Shown: positions 13,950 through 14,818 of the stretch, in pieces
How positions within the stretch are numbered: position 1 is the stretch's first letter
How the letters are laid out: the number at the start of each line of letters is the position of its first letter
Assembly (NCBI GenBank): GCA_026985705.1
Contig: JALSPY010000069.1
Location: 1 to 14,818 of the forward strand
Direction: 5' to 3'
Source of the DNA: Hydrogenothermaceae bacterium
GTDB lineage: Bacteria; Aquificota; Aquificia; Aquificales; Hydrogenothermaceae
Length of the DNA: 14,818 nt
Translations under genes and position numbers: made by a program
The notes under the pieces: model-generated
Database searches by the model: none
What the model saw: only the letters and a program-made list of their open reading frames with translations
Told to the model about the DNA's origin: nothing

Positions 13950-14456
13950 TTAACTTTTAAAGATATTAATTGTAAATTCTAAACTTCCTGATAAACTGAG
14001 TTTATCCCCATTTTTTAATGGGAATTCCTGCATAGGAAGGAGTTTTAAACCATTTAAATATGTTCCATTTGTGCTGTTTAAATCTTGAACAAACCAAGTC
14101 CCATCTTTGTACATAAATTTTGCATGTTTTCTAGAAACTGTTTTATATCTCTGCAAGAAATCTCCACCTACCCCATGTCTTCCAACAACATCTCCGTCTC
14201 TAACAACAATCTCAAAATCATCACCTTTTAAAACAAGTTTACTTTTAGTTAAAATAACTGTTTTTTCACTTTCTTCTAAATCAAGCAAATCAAATGGAAG
14301 TTTTGTATCCTGTGTTTTTTGCTCCTCCCCAGTTTTATTTATTTCATCACACTCAACAGGTGGAATAGATGTAATATCCGTCATACAGTTTATACATATT
14401 GGCTCATCAGGAGGATTTTTAGTTCCACAGGTTGGGCATATCTTACATAAGCTCAT
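13950..14456 (-). CDS. zinc-ribbon and FHA domain protein
   Basis: 168 residues. The N-terminus holds CPTCG (C7, C10) and CINC (C21, C24), a small zinc ribbon. An acidic linker (~31-65) follows. The C-terminal half is a forkhead-associated domain with all its marks: GR (92-93), VSRKH (107-111) and LNSTNGTYLNG (126-136). FHA domains bind phosphothreonine peptides, so the protein is probably a cytoplasmic adaptor that reads Ser/Thr phosphorylation; no kinase or phosphatase gene is in the window. Its ATG (14456) lies inside the end of the radical-SAM gene, a 14-bp overlap that suggests translational coupling. The mscS-like gene follows 13 bp after the stop. Confidence 0.92.
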   Translation of the reverse strand: MSLCKICPTCGTKNPPDEPICINCMTDITSIPPVECDEINKTGEEQKTQDTKLPFDLLDLEESEKTVILTKSKLVLKGDDFEIVVRDGDVVGRHGVGGDFLQRYKTVSRKHAKFMYKDGTWFVQDLNSTNGTYLNGLKLLPMQEFPLKNGDKLSLSGSLEFTINIFKS

Positions 14457-14818
14457 TCAGTATCTCCTTCATATCTTTTTGATAAGGTATTCCTAATATA
14501 TATATATCGTTATTCTTTTCTACGATCTGCAAGTGTTTATTTTTCTTCTCTTTTCTATATTCATTATAAATTTTTTCAAGTCTTTTGTTAAATATATACA
14601 TCTTTTGATTATCTGAACCTTTCCATATGGAATCTGTTTCTAAACCATCTACAAATCTTCCAGAGATTAAAACATCTATATATTTTAAAATATTAATATA
14701 TCTATCTTTTATTTCTTTATACTCATAACCTGTATATACAAGAATATCTTTAAATCCATTTAACTTTAGTTTCTTTAATAAATACTCCAATGCTTTTGGT
14801 TGGTCAAAGGGTTCACCA
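14443..14818 (-). CDS. radical-SAM activase-like protein (NrdG-type), C-terminal part (partial)
   Basis: The frame is open to the right edge, so the start lies outside; 124 residues are seen. It begins GEPFDQPKALEYLLKKLK, matching the GGEP motif (SAM-binding) with the family's 'GEPF.Q...L'. Then come ILVYTGY, a strand typical of NrdG-like activases, and IDVLISGRFVDGLE. The [4Fe-4S] CxxxCxxC motif would lie beyond the edge. NrdG-type enzymes activate anaerobic ribonucleotide reductase; other 4Fe-4S single-cluster proteins (e.g. QueE-like or uncharacterised ones) share this half, and no nrdD is seen. It overlaps the FHA gene by 14 bp, which puts them on one transcript. Confidence 0.7.
   Translation of the reverse strand, partial: GEPFDQPKALEYLLKKLKLNGFKDILVYTGYEYKEIKDRYINILKYIDVLISGRFVDGLETDSIWKGSDNQKMYIFNKRLEKIYNEYRKEKKNKHLQIVEKNNDIYILGIPYQKDMKEILNELM

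Noticed and set aside
14107..14496. Plus-strand open frame of 129 codons opposite the FHA gene
   Set aside because: It is serine/phenylalanine-rich nonsense composition, while the opposite strand encodes complete zinc-ribbon and FHA motifs.

Overview
The window is AT-rich, densely packed bacterial DNA. The best guess at the source is a thermophilic chemolithoautotroph of the Aquificota, Hydrogenothermaceae/Sulfurihydrogenibium-like. This is inferred from the AT- and Lys/Glu/Ile-rich proteins, a tRNA of about 69% GC set in AT-rich surroundings, a methylthioadenosine phosphorylase with the CxC motif known from thermophiles, and the gene mix. No 16S gene is present to prove it. Most of the window is ordinary housekeeping sequence.

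Layout. 1-613 (+): the 3' end of an NfeD-like membrane protein gene, then a small DUF465/YdcH-type gene, closed by a hairpin terminator. 740-3116 (-): a three-gene run of a 2-hydroxyacid (D-lactate-type) dehydrogenase, hypoxanthine phosphoribosyltransferase and a circularly permuted RbgA/YlqF-like GTPase. 3117-3469: a divergent intergenic region holding eight tandem 21-bp units, each a 6-4-6 palindrome. 3470-4714 (+): a CsgG-like outer-membrane lipoprotein. 4701-7761 (-): a probable operon tig - DUF2905 - truB - SnoaL/NTF2-like. 7871-8713 (+): MTA phosphorylase, facing a tRNA-Leu(UAG) gene on the minus strand. 8806-9326: a non-coding stretch with what may be a decayed transposase fragment, a 9-bp direct repeat and the icd terminator. 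9327-11564 (-): monomeric NADP-isocitrate dehydrogenase. 11795-12805 (+): a TrpD2/YbiB-like protein. 12815-14818 (-): a tightly packed set of a radical-SAM activase-like protein (cut by the window edge), a zinc-ribbon/FHA protein and an MscS-type channel.

How the genes fit together. Purine salvage (hpt) and MTA salvage (mtnP) are both present but not linked. Ribosome, tRNA and protein-folding functions appear as rbgA, truB, tig and a tRNA. The monomeric isocitrate dehydrogenase belongs to central carbon flow and could run in the carboxylating direction if the host uses the reductive TCA cycle, which is an inference about the host. The least explained element is the palindromic 21-bp array between the dehydrogenase and the CsgG-like gene. 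Two of its units carry paired changes that keep the palindrome intact, which suggests a multi-site protein-binding array or a chain of RNA hairpins. Those same changes are also synonymous in the single open reading frame through the array, so the two explanations cannot be separated from this sequence alone.
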